DNA from: Streptomyces cinnamoneus
GTDB lineage: Bacteria > Actinomycetota > Actinomycetes > Streptomycetales > Streptomycetaceae
Assembly: GCF_002939475.1 (NCBI RefSeq)
Contig: NZ_PKFQ01000001.1
Span: 4,027,001 to 4,091,000 of the forward strand
Length of the DNA stretch: 64,000 nt
Direction: 5' to 3'
Within the stretch, counting starts at the first letter, position 1. Every line of letters begins with the position of its first letter. This document shows positions 31,724 through 41,034 of this stretch, one piece after another. A model generated the notes under the pieces. It was not told where the DNA came from, did not search any database, and worked only from the letters and a program-made list of their open reading frames with translations. A program made the translations under genes and the position numbers.

Positions 31724-31944
31724 GGGGGCGCCGGGGCGGGGCCGGGGCGGGGCTTGTTGGGCCGGCGGGGCCGGGGCGGCGCGGGCCCCTGGGGGCCGGA
31801 CTCCTCGCCGCCCCAGGCCACCTGTCCACGGTCACCCGGCAACCGCCGCGAAGAGCCCTGCACGCCCCCTGCCGGGGCCCACCCCGCGCCGGCCCCTCGC
31901 GTCGCCGTGGGGCCGGGGCGGGGCGCGTTCCGGCTACAGGCGCC
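31724..31944. other. G-rich convergent intergenic region with G-quadruplex potential
   Basis: The plus strand has successive runs of four or more G separated by 1-4 bases between about 31724 and 31760, then further runs to 31780 and again near 31910-31925. It lies between two convergent genes. The sequence fits the G4 pattern; folding or a function is inference. Confidence 0.5.
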
Positions 31945-34900
31945 TCAGTCGAACCACCGTGCCCGCGCCAGCTCTTCCGTGCGGGACGGGTCCTCCAGCA
32001 GCGCCGCCGCCTCGAAGCGCCGCGACCACTGGCCCGCCGCCCACGCCAGGCCCGCCGCCACGCCCTCCAGCGTCGCCGCGTGCAGGACGCGGTCGGGCCC
32101 GTAGCGCCAGTCCAGTTCGATCCCGTCGGCCACGAGCTCCTCGTGCTCGACGTACGTCGCCGGCGCGCCCGGCAGCAGGGCCCGCAGGCCCTGCGGCACC
32201 TCGCGCACCTCGCCCTCGTCGGCCAGGACGGACGCCGTGACGACCTGGCTCAGCCGCCGGACCTGCAACAGGTCCGCCAGCTCGGCGGCCCGGTCCGGGC
32301 GCACCGGCAGGAGCGCGACGCCCGCGGCCAGGGGCAGCAGGTCCGGGGCGTCCGCCACGACAGCCTCCGCCGCGTCCACGACCCGCACCGCGCCGTCGAC
32401 GACGGCCCGCAGCTCGTCGGGGAGCGTCACCTCCTCCGGGTCGAGGCCGGCCAGGGCGCCGTAGAGCCCGTGCAGCTGGGCCGGGCCGACCGGCAGCTCC
32501 GGGTCGGCCAGGCGCGCCAGCAGCTCGGCCGCGCCGCCGGGCTCGTCCAGCAGAGCCGCCACCGAGGTGCGCACGCCCAGGGCCCGCAGCACCTGCTCGT
32601 CGGCCAGGCCCGCCGTGTCCGCCGCCTCGTACAGCCCGGCCAGCAGCGGGTCGCCGCCCGCCACGCGCAGGCCGGCGGGGCGCCGGCCGTCCAGGACGGG
32701 GTGGCCGCGCAGCCACCACGCGGTGTAGGGGCGTACGGACTCCGTCGTGCCGTCCGGCAGCAGCACCCGCACCGGCGCCGTCAGCGCGTCCCGCAGCGGG
32801 GGGCGGGACAGCAGGGCGAGCGCCTGCGGCCAGGCGTCGTCGTCGACCAGGTCCAGGTCCCGCACCGCCACGACCTCGGTCGCCACCGGCGGCACCGGCG
32901 CGTCGGGCAGCCGGTCCAGGACGTCCTCGCACCACACGTCGACCGCGTCGAGCAGGCCCACGTCGTCGGGCTCGGCGAAGTCGCCGTCGCGCGGTTCGAG
33001 TTCGTCGGGGTCGAGAACCACGTCGGTGGCCCGTACGAGCGCGAAGTCGGCGAGCACGCCCACGGCGGTCAGCGGCTGCTCGCCCCAGCGCTCGGCCAGT
33101 TCCGCGTCGCAGGCGGCCAGCTCGCCGGGGCGGATGACGCTCTCGAAGGCGCTGCCGGGCAGGACGAGTTCCCCGGCGGGCGCGAGCTCGCCGTCCTCGT
33201 CGGGCAGGGCGAGGGCGGCGAGCCAGGGCTCGTCCCCGGGTGCCAGGCCCGCGTCGCGCACCAGCGAGAGGACGACCTCGACGAGGGTGTCGTTGTCGAG
33301 CCCGTCCTCGTCCCAGTAGTCCTCGGCGTCGAGGGAGGCGGCGACCGCGGCCCGCACCTGAGGCGTCGTCAGGACCGCGCGGGGCGACGACGGCGTGGCG
33401 CCGAGCTTCTCCAGCAGCGGGTGGGCGGCGTCCGGGTGCGCGACCTTCAGGCCGAGCCTGGACAGCCGTTCGGATCCGGTGGCGTCGACGGACGGCAGCA
33501 GCACCTGGCGGGGGCCGATGGCCGTGCGCCCGGGCCCCTCGTCCCCGGCGTCCCCGGCCAGCGGCACGGGCAGACCGGTGAGGCGGTCCGGGTCGACGCC
33601 GGCGAGGCTGTCGTAGAGCCGCCACCACCAGGCGGGGGAGCGCTCCACGCCGGCGAGTCGGTCGACGACCTCGCCGAGCGAGACCCGCGCCACGCCCAGC
33701 GCCCGCAGCTCGGGGCGGCGCTCCAGCCCGGCCGGCAGCAGGCCGGGGAACAGCTCGCCCAGCACGGCGACGGTCTCCGCGCCCGCGCCCTCCACGATCT
33801 CGGCGTCGACGGGCCGCAGGGCGGCCGGCTCGCCGCCGGGGCCGCCGGGCGCGAAGGGGTCGTCCCAGGTGTCGGCGGCGGCCGGGCCGTGCGGCGCGGC
33901 GCCGGCCGGCTCCGCCGTGTGCGTGGCGGCGTCCGGGCCCTCGGTCCAGGGGATCCCCTCCACGCCGCCCGACGCCGGCGCCGGCTCCGCCTCGGTGGGG
34001 ACGCTCGCGGCCGCGCTCGACAGGAACGGCACGCGCGGCAGCCGCTGGAGCACCTGCCGGCGCAGCTCGGCGTCCAGGGCGCCCTGTGCCAGCGGGGCGG
34101 GGACGAGGTCGAGGGTGCCGGTGGAGACGGGGTGCCAGGAGCGCAGCAGCTCGCTGTACGCCTCCGCCGCCCGTCCGATGAGGAAGTCGGTGAGCGAACC
34201 GGGCGCGGTGTGGCGGCGGGTGGGCTCCAGCGGGAAGCTCGCGATGAGCAGGGCCGGCAGGCCCAGCGGCTCGTCGGTGGGGGTGGGGGCGTGCACGACG
34301 GGCGCGGTGCGCGGGCGTACGGGCGCGCCGTCGGCGTCCACGGGGACGGCCCAGGTCACGGACCAGTGGGGGCGCAGGCGCTCCTCCACGGGGCGGTCGG
34401 TGAGGAGGGCCGGGTCCAGGCCCCCGCCGGCGCTGCCGACGCGCCAGCGGGTGACGGGGACGGCGCGGGCCGAGTCCTCGACGACGGTGTAGACGCCCTC
34501 CTGGCGTCGCGTCAGGGTGCGGGGGGCGGCGTCGGGGGTCTCGACGACGACCTCGGTCAGGCCCGGCAGGGCCAGCAGCAGGGCGTCGTCGACACCGGCG
34601 AGCAGCCGGCCGGCCAGGTCCTCGGCGGTGCCGTCCCGCAGGGGCAGCACCACACAGGTGTCGTAGCCCTCGGGGGCCGCGCCCTCGGCGGGCAGCGGCA
34701 GCCGGAGCAGCGGCACGTGGCCCTCGCGGCGGCGGATCTCGGTGCCCAGGCCCGGGCTGGCGGACGCGGTGTCCTCGGCGAGGGCGCGGGCCTCGGTGAG
34801 GGACCAGCGGACGCCGCCGGTGCGGCCGACGAGGGCGGGCTCGTCGGTGACGGCCAGCACCGCGGCGAAGCCGACGCCGAACCGGCCGACGGCCGAGTCG

Positions 34901-35238
34901 TCGCCCTCCCGCTTCGCGGACGCCCGCAGCGTGGACAGCGACTCCACGCCCGCGGCGTCGAGCGGGGCGCCGGTGTTGGCGGCCGCGAGCACGGCGGGCT
35001 CGTCGCCGTGGGCGGGCCGCAGGGTCAGCCGGAGGCGGCCGGGCACGCCGGCCCGGGCGGCGGCGTCGGCGGCGTTCTGGGCCAGCTCGACGACGAGGCG
35101 GTCGCGGTAGCCGCCGAGGGCCAGGTCCTCCTCGGCGTTGGCGTCCTCGCGGAACCGCGCGGGCGACGCCGCCCACGCGTCCAGCACACCCCGCCGCAGC
35201 CGCGCGGTGCCGAACGGATCCATTCCCGTACCGGTCAC
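31945..35238 (-). CDS. large Hsp90/sacsin-type ATP-binding protein
   Basis: A 1097-aa protein with an N-terminal GHKL ATPase domain: L-V-V-E-L-A-Q-N-A-A-D-A near residue 50 carries the Mg-binding Asn, D-x-x-G-motif-like L-D-A-A-G-V-E-S-L follows, and G-R-F-G-V-G-F-A-A-V near residue 120 closes the lid. The remaining 800 residues are alpha-helical and Asp/Glu-rich with no domain I can name, similar to sacsin-like chaperone ATPases in actinomycetes. The GTG at 35238 is chosen because GGGAG lies nine bases upstream; an ATG 15 bases later lacks a ribosome-binding site. Upstream is a DUF3027 gene in the same direction. Confidence 0.8.
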   Translation of the reverse strand: MTGTGMDPFGTARLRRGVLDAWAASPARFREDANAEEDLALGGYRDRLVVELAQNAADAAARAGVPGRLRLTLRPAHGDEPAVLAAANTGAPLDAAGVESLSTLRASAKREGDDSAVGRFGVGFAAVLAVTDEPALVGRTGGVRWSLTEARALAEDTASASPGLGTEIRRREGHVPLLRLPLPAEGAAPEGYDTCVVLPLRDGTAEDLAGRLLAGVDDALLLALPGLTEVVVETPDAAPRTLTRRQEGVYTVVEDSARAVPVTRWRVGSAGGGLDPALLTDRPVEERLRPHWSVTWAVPVDADGAPVRPRTAPVVHAPTPTDEPLGLPALLIASFPLEPTRRHTAPGSLTDFLIGRAAEAYSELLRSWHPVSTGTLDLVPAPLAQGALDAELRRQVLQRLPRVPFLSSAAASVPTEAEPAPASGGVEGIPWTEGPDAATHTAEPAGAAPHGPAAADTWDDPFAPGGPGGEPAALRPVDAEIVEGAGAETVAVLGELFPGLLPAGLERRPELRALGVARVSLGEVVDRLAGVERSPAWWWRLYDSLAGVDPDRLTGLPVPLAGDAGDEGPGRTAIGPRQVLLPSVDATGSERLSRLGLKVAHPDAAHPLLEKLGATPSSPRAVLTTPQVRAAVAASLDAEDYWDEDGLDNDTLVEVVLSLVRDAGLAPGDEPWLAALALPDEDGELAPAGELVLPGSAFESVIRPGELAACDAELAERWGEQPLTAVGVLADFALVRATDVVLDPDELEPRDGDFAEPDDVGLLDAVDVWCEDVLDRLPDAPVPPVATEVVAVRDLDLVDDDAWPQALALLSRPPLRDALTAPVRVLLPDGTTESVRPYTAWWLRGHPVLDGRRPAGLRVAGGDPLLAGLYEAADTAGLADEQVLRALGVRTSVAALLDEPGGAAELLARLADPELPVGPAQLHGLYGALAGLDPEEVTLPDELRAVVDGAVRVVDAAEAVVADAPDLLPLAAGVALLPVRPDRAAELADLLQVRRLSQVVTASVLADEGEVREVPQGLRALLPGAPATYVEHEELVADGIELDWRYGPDRVLHAATLEGVAAGLAWAAGQWSRRFEAAALLEDPSRTEELARARWFD

Positions 35239-35350
35239 GTCTGTCGTCTCCCTGTGCCGTCCACCAGTGTCTGCGGTGAACGTACCGGGTTCACGGTGAC
35301 GGGCGGGCGGCAGGGAGCGCCCGGTGCCGGGGGCCGGCGGGCCGCCGGCG

Positions 35351-36253
35351 TCAGGAGTGGCCCAGGTCCTCGGCGTCCGCGTCCTCGTCGTCGGGCGTCC
35401 GCAGGGACAGGGGCTCCACCAGCGTCTCGTCGATGACCGGCGGGGCCGGCCGCGGCGGCTTCGGCATGACGGCGGCCTCCGAGTGCCCGCCGCAGCCGTA
35501 CGACAGCGACACGACGTGCCCGTCCGCCGGCCCGAACTCGTTGCCGCAGATGCCGAACGCCTGGCCGAGCGATCCCCCGATGGGGACCAGGAAGCCGCAG
35601 CTGACGCACGAGGCGGGCGCCGCCTGGGCCATGGGCGTCTTGGCGCCGTGCGTCTCGTCCCAGCGGTCCGCCGCGGTGTGCAGCCCGTAGCGGGAGAGGA
35701 CGCGCGCCCGGCGCATGCCGAGCTCCTCGGCGACGGCCGAGAGCGAGCCTCGCGCCGGGGCGACCGGCTGGGCGGACGGCGGGCCGGCCGAGACCTCGGC
35801 GTCCTCGGCCTCGGCCAGCTCGGCCATCTCCTGAGAGACGGCGGAGTTCGGCGGCGGGGCGTCCTCACCGGTCCAGCCGGGCTCCAGGCGCAGGTCGTCG
35901 GCCTCGGTGGGCAGCAGGTCGCCGGGGCCCATGTCGCCGGGGCGCAGCCGCTCGCTCCAGGGCACCCACTCGGGGGCCAGCAGGGCGTCGGGGCCGGGCA
36001 GCAGGACGGTCTCGTCGAGGGTGACGACCTTGGCACGGGAGGCACGGGCGACGGTGACGGCCCAGCGCCAGCCGCGGTAGCCGGGGTCCTCGCAGGTGAA
36101 GTAGTGCGTGACGACCCGGTCCCCGTCGGCGGCGACCTCGACGTGCTCGCCGATCTTCCCGGGGCGCGCGGCCTCCTCGGCCGCCGTCCGGGCGAGTTCG
36201 ACCGCCTCGGCGCACAGGCGGTCGGGGGTACGGCTTCGCATCGCAGCACTCAC
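35351..36253 (-). CDS. DUF3027 family protein
   Basis: A 300-aa protein. The first 110 residues contain the conserved H-Y-F-T-C-E-D-P-G-Y-R-G-W-R-W-A-V and V-L-L-P-G-P-D-A-L-L-A-P-E-W-V-P-W of DUF3027. The C-terminal part has C-V-S-C, C-G-N-E-F and G-C-G-G-H, probably a zinc site. GTG at 36253 (GGAAGAGAG upstream) or ATG at 36241 are possible starts. It lies upstream of the Hsp90-like gene, same strand, and divergent from an MFS gene. Function not established. Confidence 0.8.
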   Translation of the reverse strand: MSAAMRSRTPDRLCAEAVELARTAAEEAARPGKIGEHVEVAADGDRVVTHYFTCEDPGYRGWRWAVTVARASRAKVVTLDETVLLPGPDALLAPEWVPWSERLRPGDMGPGDLLPTEADDLRLEPGWTGEDAPPPNSAVSQEMAELAEAEDAEVSAGPPSAQPVAPARGSLSAVAEELGMRRARVLSRYGLHTAADRWDETHGAKTPMAQAAPASCVSCGFLVPIGGSLGQAFGICGNEFGPADGHVVSLSYGCGGHSEAAVMPKPPRPAPPVIDETLVEPLSLRTPDDEDADAEDLGHS

Positions 36254-36555
36254 AAGAATCGATTCTCTCTTCCACGCCGTCTCACGAGTGCGCCAGCCGA
36301 ACGGTTCGGGGCTGCGGACGGAGCGGACCGCGGGACCGCGTCGACGTCCGCGCCCGAACGAGCTCGGGCGCACCTGTCATCACCCATTCTGCGGGATCGG
36401 GACTCGGGGTGCGGCCAAGAGCGACGGCCGGTGGCGCGCTACGCACGCTACCCCGCGCGGCCGCCCGGGGCATACCCGGGCTTCGGCGAGGCGGCGGGCG
36501 CGCCCGCTGGATGAGCCGAAAGTGCCATGCACGGTGCCAGTTGGGGCAGTATGGC
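36254..36555. promoter_or_regulatory. divergent promoter region
   Basis: 300 bases between the DUF3027 gene and the MFS gene. A GAATCGATTC palindrome lies close to the DUF3027 start (36256-36265). No other structure seen; the MFS gene could start earlier, at an ATG at about 36511, but without a ribosome-binding site. Confidence 0.4.
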
Positions 36556-37947
36556 GTGGTGGGAGCCATCCGGTCAGCCGAAGGCGGTCCGCTCCGCCGT
36601 ACGGGCCGGAGCGTCGGCCGGGTCCTTCGCGCTCCCCTGACGGGGGCCGTCCGGGGCGTCCGCAAGGCCACCCACGCGCACGGCGCCGGCGAGTCCGGGC
36701 TGGGCAAGCTCATCGAGCTGCACGCGGTGAACTCCGCGGGCGACATGCTCATCACCGTGGCGCTGGCGTCCACGGTGTTCTTCTCCGTCCCCACCGACCA
36801 GGCCCGCGGCCGGGTCGCGCTCTACCTGGCCGTGACCATGGCGCCGTTCACCCTTCTGGCCCCGGTGATCGGCCCGCTGCTGGACCGGCTGCCGCACGGC
36901 CGCAGGGCGGCGATGGCGGGCGCCATGCTGACCCGCGCGGTCCTCGCGCTGACGATGTCGGGGGCGGTGGCGACCGGCGGACTGGAGCTCTACCCGGCGG
37001 CGCTGGGCGTCCTGGTGGCCTCCAAGGCATACGGAGTGGTGCGTTCCGCCGTGGTGCCCAGACTGCTGCCCCCACGGATCGCGCTGGTCAAGGCGAATTC
37101 CCGGGTCACCCTCGGAGGGCTGCTGGCCACGGGCGTGGCGGCCCCGCTCGGCGCGGGGCTGCACCAACTGGGACCGGCCTACCCCCTCTACGGGGCGTGC
37201 CTGGTGTTCGCCTTCGGCACGTACCTCTCCTTCTCCCTGCCGCACAAGGTGGACTCCGCCAAGGGCGAGGCCCGTGCCAGGCTGGCGGCGCCCGAGCAGC
37301 GCCGCCACGTCACCCGGCGGAGCAGCAGGCGCAAGGAGCGCCGCAGGCCGCCGGGGCTGCGCACGGTGGGTGCCTCGGTGCTGCACGGCCTCCAGGCCAA
37401 CAGCGCGCTGCGCATGCTGTCCGGCTTCCTCACCTTCTTCCTCGCCTTCCTCCTGCGCGTCCACCCGCTGGGCGGGCTCAGCCCGGCGTTCTCGCTGGGC
37501 GTGGTGGCGGTCGCGGCCGGCGGCGGGAACGCCCTGGGCACCGCGATAGGGGCACTGCTGCGCTCACGCGGCCCGGAGAAGACGATCGCGCTGGTGCTGA
37601 CGGTGGCGCTGGGCACGACGGTCGTCGCGGCCGTGCTCTACGGCGCGGTCCTCGTGGTCCTGGTCGCCGCCGTCGCGGGCATCTCCCAGGCGCTGGGCAA
37701 GCAGTCGCTGGACTCCCTCATCCAGCGCGACGTGCCGGAGGAGGTGCGCACCTCGGCGTTCGCCCGTTCCGAGACGCTGTTGCAGATGTGCTGGGTGGCC
37801 GGCGGCGCGATCGGCATCCTCCTGCCGCTCAACGGCGTGCTGGGCATGTCGGTGGCCTCCGCGTTCCTCGCCCTCGGCGCCGCCACTGCCGTGCGGGGGC
37901 TGCTGACGGCCGCCCGGCGCGCCTCGCCGCACCCGCGCGTGGCCTGA
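36556..37947 (+). CDS. MFS transporter
   Basis: A 463-aa protein with a basic cytoplasmic N-terminus (A-T-H-A-H-G-A-G-E-S-G-L-G-K) and about 12 membrane helices; P-L-L-D-R-L-P-H-G-R-R-A-A-M after the second helix is an MFS motif A. A long basic loop (R-R-S-S-R-R-K-E-R-R-R) separates the halves. Start GTG 36556 is provisional. It lies upstream of the lipoprotein-mqnB-mqnD run with only 26 bases to the next start, so may be in the same operon. Substrate unknown. Confidence 0.75.
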   Translation: MVGAIRSAEGGPLRRTGRSVGRVLRAPLTGAVRGVRKATHAHGAGESGLGKLIELHAVNSAGDMLITVALASTVFFSVPTDQARGRVALYLAVTMAPFTLLAPVIGPLLDRLPHGRRAAMAGAMLTRAVLALTMSGAVATGGLELYPAALGVLVASKAYGVVRSAVVPRLLPPRIALVKANSRVTLGGLLATGVAAPLGAGLHQLGPAYPLYGACLVFAFGTYLSFSLPHKVDSAKGEARARLAAPEQRRHVTRRSSRRKERRRPPGLRTVGASVLHGLQANSALRMLSGFLTFFLAFLLRVHPLGGLSPAFSLGVVAVAAGGGNALGTAIGALLRSRGPEKTIALVLTVALGTTVVAAVLYGAVLVVLVAAVAGISQALGKQSLDSLIQRDVPEEVRTSAFARSETLLQMCWVAGGAIGILLPLNGVLGMSVASAFLALGAATAVRGLLTAARRASPHPRVA

Positions 37948-37973
37948 GGCGGGCCGCCATATAGCCTGCCCGC

Positions 37974-38456
37974 ATGACCGCTGCGATTTTCCGCGGCAGG
38001 CGCCTGCGCGCCGCCGCCACCGTCGGCGCCGTGGCCTTCGGGCTCGTCGCCCTCTCCGCCTGCGACAAGCCGACGCCGCTGGCGACGGTGACCGTCGGCT
38101 CCAAGACGGTGACCACCGAGGCCGCCTGCTACAACGACGGCGAGTCCATCGAGACGCCCAAGGTCGCGTCCTGCCTGAAGGAAGGCGAGGACAAGACCGT
38201 CAAGGCGGCCATGGAGGACAAGATCCGCTTCGGCGTCGACCCGAAGATCGCGGACAAGGGCTGGACGATCTTCATCAACGACCAGGCCGTCGAGCCGGAG
38301 CCGAACAACAAGACCTTCCGCTCCATCCCGGCCAGCGCCTTCTTCTCCACCGGCCAGGGCCCGGCGGTCGCGAAGACCAAGGTCAGCATCGTGGAGGCCG
38401 CCTCGGGCAAGGCCCTGGGCGTCTGGAACTTCACCCTCGAGCGCGACGCGGGCTGA
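37974..38456 (+). CDS. lipoprotein, DUF2771-like
   Basis: A 160-aa protein with a basic start, hydrophobic h-region and lipobox L-S-A-C-D near residue 31, so predicted to be lipidated and anchored outside the membrane. The mature part has two Cys (A-A-C-Y and A-S-C-L) that may form a disulfide, and reads as a beta-sandwich. It resembles the DUF2771 lipoproteins of streptomycetes. It is nine bases upstream of mqnB, but a direct link to menaquinone synthesis is not evident. Confidence 0.75.
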   Translation: MTAAIFRGRRLRAAATVGAVAFGLVALSACDKPTPLATVTVGSKTVTTEAACYNDGESIETPKVASCLKEGEDKTVKAAMEDKIRFGVDPKIADKGWTIFINDQAVEPEPNNKTFRSIPASAFFSTGQGPAVAKTKVSIVEAASGKALGVWNFTLERDAG

Positions 38457-38465
38457 TCCGCCGCG

Positions 38466-39200
38466 ATGCGTGTCCTCGTCGTCACCGCCGTCGCGGCGGA
38501 ACGTGACGCCGTGACCGCCGCCGGGCCGCCGCCGCGGGAGCTCCCGCTGCCCGGCGGGTCGGTGCTGCACCGCTGCCCGCCGGCCGGCCCCGACGGCCCG
38601 GCCCTCGACGTGCTGGCGGCGGGCGTGGGCCCGGCCGCCGCCGCGGCCGCCGCCGCGACCGCGCTGACCGCCGCCGCGCTGAGCGGCGAGCCGTACGACC
38701 TGGTGGTCACGGCGGGCATAGCCGGCGGCTTCGCCCCGGGCGCGCCGCTGGGCTCGCTGGTGGTCTCCGAGGCCCTCGTCGCCGCCGACCTGGGCGCCCG
38801 GACCCCGGACGACGGCTTCCTCTCCGTCGCCGAGCTGGGCTTCGGCACCGACGTCCACCGGGTGCCCGAGGCCCTCGTGGACGCCGTCGCGGGCGCGACC
38901 GGCGCCCTGCGCGGCGAGGTCCTGACCGTGTCGACCGCGACCGGCTCCGCCGCGCGCGCCGCCGAGCTGGTGCGCCGTCACCCCGCCGCGCTGGCCGAGG
39001 CGATGGAGGGCTTCGGGGCCGCCGAGGCCGCCGCCGCGCACCGGGTGCCGGTGCTGGAGCTGCGGGCGGTGTCCAACGCGGTGGGACCGCGCGACCGCGC
39101 CGCCTGGCGGATCGGCGAGGCGCTGGCGGCCCTGACGGAGGCCTTCCGGAAACTGTCCACCGCCCCCGTCCTCGCCGAGAAAGCCGAGCCGCCGCGATGA
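38466..39200 (+). CDS. mqnB: futalosine hydrolase
   Basis: A 244-aa nucleoside-phosphorylase-fold enzyme that cleaves futalosine to dehypoxanthinyl futalosine in the futalosine route to menaquinone. Visible features are M-R-V-L-V-V-T-A-V-A-A-E at the start, the G-I-A-G-G-F-A-P-G glycine loop, L-S-V-A-E-L-G-F-G, and the C-terminal L-E-L-R-A-V-S-N-A-V-G-P-R-D catalytic region, with M-E-G-F-G binding ribose. Its stop overlaps the mqnD ATG (ATGA), indicating coupled translation. The neighbour confirms the assignment. Confidence 0.93.
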   Translation: MRVLVVTAVAAERDAVTAAGPPPRELPLPGGSVLHRCPPAGPDGPALDVLAAGVGPAAAAAAAATALTAAALSGEPYDLVVTAGIAGGFAPGAPLGSLVVSEALVAADLGARTPDDGFLSVAELGFGTDVHRVPEALVDAVAGATGALRGEVLTVSTATGSAARAAELVRRHPAALAEAMEGFGAAEAAAAHRVPVLELRAVSNAVGPRDRAAWRIGEALAALTEAFRKLSTAPVLAEKAEPPR

Positions 39201-40066
39201 GCCAGCCGCAGGAGCCGGGCCGACCGGTCCGGATCGCCTACTCGCCCTGTCCCAACGACACCTTCGTCTTCGACGCCTGGGCGCACGGCCGCGTCCCCGG
39301 GGCGCCCGCCCTGGACGTGACGTTCGCGGACATTGACGTCACCAACGGCATGGCCGAGCGCGGTGAGGGCGACGTGCTCAAGGTGTCGTACGCCGTTCTC
39401 CCCTGGGTGCTCGACGAGTACGCGCTGCTGCCCTGCGGCGGCGCGCTGGGCCGGGGCTGCGGTCCGCTGGTCCTCACCCGTGAGGCGGGCGAGCCCGCGG
39501 GTCTCGCCGGGAAGACCGTGGCCGTGCCGAGCGAGCGCTCGACCGCCTACCTGCTCTTCCGGCTCTGGGCCGCCGCCGAGGTGCCCGGCGGGGTCGGCGA
39601 CGTGGTCGTGCTGCCGTTCCACGAGATCATGCCGGCCGTCCGCGACGGCAAGGTGGACGCCGGACTGGTGATCCACGAGGCGCGGTTCACCTACCGCGAC
39701 TACGGGCTCAGCCGCCTCGCCGACATGGGCGAGCACTGGGAGGACACCACCGGCCTGCCCATTCCGCTCGGCGCGATCATCGCCAAGCGCTCGCTGGGCG
39801 CGGCGCGGCTGCGCGAGCTGGCCGAGGCGGCCCGTACGTCCGTGCGCATGGCCTGGGACGACCCGGCGGCCTCGCGCCCCTACGTGCTGGCGCACGCGCA
39901 GGAGATGGACCCGGCGGTCGCCGACCAGCACATCGGGCTGTACGTCAACGAGTTCACCGCGGACCTCGGCGAGGACGGCTACGCCGCCGTGCGCGGGCTG
40001 CTGACGCGGGCCGCGGCCGAGGGGCTGGTGCCGGCCCTCGGGCCGGACGCGCTCACGTTCGTCTGA
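39197..40066 (+). CDS. mqnD: 1,4-dihydroxy-6-naphthoate synthase
   Basis: A 289-aa periplasmic-binding-protein-fold lyase that converts cyclic dehypoxanthinyl futalosine to 1,4-dihydroxy-6-naphthoate in menaquinone synthesis. The N-terminal Y-S-P-C-P-N-D-T-F-V-F is diagnostic, followed by D-V-L-K-V-S-Y, S-T-A-Y-L-L-F, and L-V-I-H-E-A-R-F-T-Y. ATG at 39197 overlaps the mqnB stop. A hairpin terminator closes the operon. mqnA, mqnC and mqnE are not in the window. Confidence 0.95.
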   Translation: MSQPQEPGRPVRIAYSPCPNDTFVFDAWAHGRVPGAPALDVTFADIDVTNGMAERGEGDVLKVSYAVLPWVLDEYALLPCGGALGRGCGPLVLTREAGEPAGLAGKTVAVPSERSTAYLLFRLWAAAEVPGGVGDVVVLPFHEIMPAVRDGKVDAGLVIHEARFTYRDYGLSRLADMGEHWEDTTGLPIPLGAIIAKRSLGAARLRELAEAARTSVRMAWDDPAASRPYVLAHAQEMDPAVADQHIGLYVNEFTADLGEDGYAAVRGLLTRAAAEGLVPALGPDALTFV

Positions 40067-40071
40067 GCCGC

Positions 40072-40092
40072 CGGCCACCGGTGCGGTGGCCG
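40072..40092 (+). terminator. terminator after mqnD
   Basis: CGGCCACCG (40072-40080), GTG loop, CGGTGGCCG (40084-40092): a 9-bp perfect stem just after the mqnD stop. Confidence 0.7.
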
Positions 40093-40166
40093 ACGGCGGT
40101 CGGGCGGCCCCTGCGGGCCGCCCCGCCACGGCTACGTCCGTATCAGCCGCGGCAGAAGAGGCCGCA

Positions 40167-40550
40167 TCAGACGTCCAGCTGGTCGGCGACGGCGCGCAGC
40201 ATGCCCGCGATCTTGGAACCGTGTGCCTTGTCGGGGTAGCGGCCGCGCTCGAGCTGCTGGGTGACGTTCTCCAGGAGCGTCGTGAGGTCCTGCACGATGG
40301 AGGCCAGCTCGTCGGGCTTGCGGCGCTGGGCGGCCGCGAGTGACGGGGCGGGCTCGAGGAGCGTCACCGTGAGCGCCTGGTCGCCGCGTTGACCGGCGAC
40401 GACGCCGAACTCCACGCGCTGGCCGGGCTTGAGGGCGTCGACCCCGTCCGGGAGCACCGAGGAGTGCACGAAGACGTCTCCGCCGTCGTCGCGGGAGAGA
40501 AAGCCGAAGCCCTTCTCGCTGTTGAACCACTTGACCTTGCCGGTAGGCAC
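40167..40550 (-). CDS. cold-shock-domain protein with C-terminal helical extension
   Basis: A 127-aa protein. The first 65 residues are a cold-shock domain (G-K-V-K-W-F-N-S-E-K-G-F-G-F-L-S; D-V-F-V-H-S-S). The second half (A-Q-R-R-K-P-D-E-L-A-S-I-V-Q-D-L and L-L-E-N-V-T-Q-Q-L-E-R) is a helical extension found in the longer, SCO4325-like class of actinobacterial CSPs. The GTG at 40550 has GAGGAC six bases upstream. Unlike the 67-aa protein at 1.5 kb, its RNP2 has Ser-Ser. Probable RNA chaperone. Confidence 0.9.
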   Translation of the reverse strand: MPTGKVKWFNSEKGFGFLSRDDGGDVFVHSSVLPDGVDALKPGQRVEFGVVAGQRGDQALTVTLLEPAPSLAAAQRRKPDELASIVQDLTTLLENVTQQLERGRYPDKAHGSKIAGMLRAVADQLDV

Positions 40551-40797
40551 GTCTGTCCTCGTCCTCGTGTCTCGTCGGATACCAGAAATTGCGAAGCTAC
40601 AAATCGCCGTCAATCCACAGAAAAACAGCTCTTGATAGCACTACAGCGGGCCGCAGGGCCCGCTACCCCAAGGCTAATGGTCCCGGGCCCGGTGACAAGA
40701 CGTCCTCGGGCCGTACCTCTGCGCGTCCGATCCGGTCACGGTCGTGGTCTAGGTCATCCGGCCGCCATTCCGCCGAACAGGGATCTACCCTGGTCAG
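40551..40797. promoter_or_regulatory. divergent promoter region, cold-shock gene / 78-aa membrane gene
   Basis: About 250 bases, less GC-rich around 40570-40640 (leader of the cold-shock gene). On the right, TACCCT at 40786-40791 lies six bases before the GTG at 40798, the spacing of a leaderless start. No other structure seen. Confidence 0.4.
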
Positions 40798-41034
40798 GTG
40801 AGTAGCGAAACGCCCCGAGCCGGGGATCTGCTGGTACGGACCGGCGCCGTCGTCTTCCTGGTGGGGGCGGTGGCCACTCTCGCCACGGTCGCCCCGCTGT
40901 TCCTGGGGGCCGATCCGCTGCCCCCGGCCGCGTACTTCGTCTGCATGCTGATGGGTGCGGGCTTCGTGATCGCCGCGGCGGGCGTGCTGCGGTCGGTCGC
41001 CGAACAACGCCGCGAGGCCCGGGGCCAGGGCTAG
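40798..41034 (+). CDS. small membrane protein, two helices
   Basis: 78 aa: short polar start, helix G-A-V-V-F-L-V-G-A-V-A-T-L-A-T-V, loop with Pro-Pro, helix Y-F-V-C-M-L-M-G-A-G-F-V-I-A-A-A-G-V-L, basic tail. A -10-like TACCCT six bases before the GTG suggests a leaderless message. Its stop overlaps the stop of the convergent HAD gene by four bases. Function unknown. Confidence 0.7.
   Translation: MSSETPRAGDLLVRTGAVVFLVGAVATLATVAPLFLGADPLPPAAYFVCMLMGAGFVIAAAGVLRSVAEQRREARGQG

Noticed and set aside
31162..35436. A 1400-codon plus-strand frame antisense to the Hsp90-like gene
   Set aside because: Shadow of the minus-strand gene, which has clear ATPase motifs and a ribosome-binding site.
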